Source: Mucilaginibacter sp. SG564
GTDB lineage: Bacteria > Bacteroidota > Bacteroidia > Sphingobacteriales > Sphingobacteriaceae
Direction: 5' to 3'
Length of the DNA stretch: 64,000 nt
Assembly (NCBI RefSeq): GCF_013149275.1
Contig: NZ_JABGNA010000003.1
Coordinates: 62,001-126,000, forward strand
A program made the translations under genes and the position numbers. The notes beneath the pieces were generated by a model that was not told the origin of the DNA, made no database searches, and saw nothing but the letters and a program-made list of their open reading frames with translations. Positions within the stretch are counted from its first letter, which is position 1; each line of letters starts with the position of its first letter. Shown here piece after piece: positions 62,924 through 64,000 of the stretch.

Positions 62924-63820
62924 ATGAAAGCAGCACGAAATAATTACCCCATCCTGACCGTATTGAACACTTCGGCGAAATCGGGGTATTATGCCGGAAA
63001 AATGCAGGATTACACTTCAGCGCTTAGTAAAGGTTATTCGCGTAGAAACTTTTATAAAATATCGTTGCTCACCGTTGGCGAAGGAACGTTATACTATACG
63101 GATAAACAGGCACGGATAACAGGATATACGCTGGTATTCACCAACCCATTGATTTCATACTCTTATGAATCACAAAGTGCTGAAAAAGAACAGGGCTATT
63201 TTTGTATTTTCACTGATCAATTTATAAACGGACAACTTCGTGAAGGAAAATTAGCAACATCGCCTTTGTTTAAAGCTGGCGGTATCCACACATTTGCATT
63301 AAACGAAAAGACAGCTATTTTCCTAATCAGTATATTCGAACGGTTAGTTGACGAAACCCACTCCGAAGATTGCAAACCGGACTTGCTTCGTGCTTATATA
63401 CAGTTAATCATGCACGAAGCATTGAAACTGGACTCCGCGATGCCAACGAACGTCTCTGACTCTTCGAAACTTCGCTTGACAGATTTGTTTTTAAAGTTGT
63501 TGGAGTCAAAATTTGCAGAATGTGGGCCCAATCATGAACTAAAATTCCGCTCTGCTCAACAATTTGCTCAGGGATTGTCAGTGCACCCGAACCACTTAAA
63601 CCGGGTTTTGAAAACAACTACCGGAAAGTCGACAACACAGCACATTTCTGAGCGATTATTAATTGAGGCAAAATCCAGGCTTTTGCACGATAATCGAAAT
63701 ATCGCAGAGATCGCTTATATCCTTGGTTTTAGCCATGCCTCCAACTTCTTAATTTTTTTTAAACGGCATACCGGGCGAAGTGCAAATTCCTTTCGTAAAA
63801 GCCATGCGGCGAATTCATAA
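62924..63820 (+). CDS. AraC-family transcriptional regulator
   Basis: A 298-residue regulator with an N-terminal cupin-like sensor domain (~1-160) and a C-terminal AraC DNA-binding domain with two helix-turn-helix units (LSVHPNHLNRVLKTTTGKS, then IAEIAYILGFSHASNFLIFFKRHTG). It diverges from the SRPBCC/MFS genes and precedes an SDR gene by 71 bases. Members with an SDR immediately downstream are common in Bacteroidetes, so the SDR is its likeliest target. Confidence 0.93.
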   Translation: MKAARNNYPILTVLNTSAKSGYYAGKMQDYTSALSKGYSRRNFYKISLLTVGEGTLYYTDKQARITGYTLVFTNPLISYSYESQSAEKEQGYFCIFTDQFINGQLREGKLATSPLFKAGGIHTFALNEKTAIFLISIFERLVDETHSEDCKPDLLRAYIQLIMHEALKLDSAMPTNVSDSSKLRLTDLFLKLLESKFAECGPNHELKFRSAQQFAQGLSVHPNHLNRVLKTTTGKSTTQHISERLLIEAKSRLLHDNRNIAEIAYILGFSHASNFLIFFKRHTGRSANSFRKSHAANS

Positions 63821-63891
63821 TTACTTGTTTGAATTTCATAGTTTTTCGACAAGAACCGAACCTACCTTTGATTTTTCAAATCAAAAATGCT

Positions 63892-64000
63892 ATGAAAACT
63901 ATATTTATTACTGGTGCCTCTACAGGTTTAGGAAAGGCTACCGCGCTGAAATTTGCCAATAGTGGCTGGAAGGTAATTGCGACAATGCGTAATCCTGAAC
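63892..64000 (+). CDS. SDR family oxidoreductase, 5' part only
   Basis: The frame starts at the ATG at 63892 and runs off the window after 36 codons. It shows the SDR N-terminus: TGASTGLGKATALKFANSGW (Gly motif at residues 7-13) and ATMRN. Its relation to the AraC regulator upstream suggests a co-regulated pair. The catalytic residues are outside the window. Confidence 0.85.
   Translation, partial: MKTIFITGASTGLGKATALKFANSGWKVIATMRNPE

Noticed and set aside
1..64000. CRISPR arrays, tRNA/rRNA genes, insertion sequences, phage integrase
   Set aside because: Looked for spaced direct repeats, cloverleaf-like segments and transposase or integrase motifs; none seen by eye.

Overview
The window looks like the chromosome of a member of the Bacteroidota, most likely family Sphingobacteriaceae (Mucilaginibacter or Pedobacter type). 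The reasons are two SusC/SusD outer-membrane pairs, each with its own ECF sigma factor and FecR-type anti-sigma factor, a GldA/GldFG-like ABC transporter, a GH43 enzyme, a histone H1-like protein, and very few Shine-Dalgarno sequences. The genus is inference. I found no rRNA, tRNA, CRISPR array or transposase gene.

Layout. 1-2.5 kb is a scrap zone: a truncated polysaccharide-export ATPase, an unrecognised broken minus-strand gene, the C-terminal third of an M16 peptidase and a HEAT-like tail. 2.5-7.3 kb has two SDR enzymes, a condensation-domain acyltransferase and a DUF302 protein. 7.5-13.2 kb is a tight operon (FkbH, methyltransferase, acyl carrier protein, VOC protein, MBOAT, SGNH protein) whose parts mirror the Dlt system, with FkbH in place of the adenylating enzyme. 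13.4-29.4 kb is a long plus-strand run: ECF sigma, FecR, SusC, SusD, ABC ATPase, fused GldF-GldG, two tandem MutS-like ATPases and an M16 metallopeptidase. 29.9-35.2 kb holds an esterase, a frameshifted SDR, a badly decayed aromatic hydroxylase, a Crp-family regulator and an aldehyde dehydrogenase.

35.3-41.7 kb is a compact set of nuclease-like genes: a 1293-residue protein with an N-terminal PIN domain, a protein with a HEPN-type Rx4H motif, an HNH protein with two CxxC pairs, and a frameshifted histone H1-like gene. It resembles a defence cassette, though no phenotype can be read from sequence. 42.1-53.7 kb (minus strand) is an SDR and a polysaccharide utilisation locus: sigma, FecR, SusC, SusD, DUF3823 lipoprotein and GH43. 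54-60 kb contains a thioredoxin relic, an AAA ATPase, a two-gene operon (CBM9-like protein and transglutaminase-like lipoprotein), a serine-hydrolase relic and an amber-interrupted membrane protein. 60-64 kb has a DHA2-type efflux pump, an SRPBCC protein, an AraC regulator and the start of another SDR.

Two themes recur. First, both sigma/FecR/SusC operons carry the same small arrangement between fecR and susC: an eight-codon lysine-rich mini-ORF followed by a stable hairpin, which could be a leader-peptide attenuator. Second, many genes are broken by single-base losses or single nonsense changes, so either this is a decaying accessory region or the assembly has residual one-base errors.
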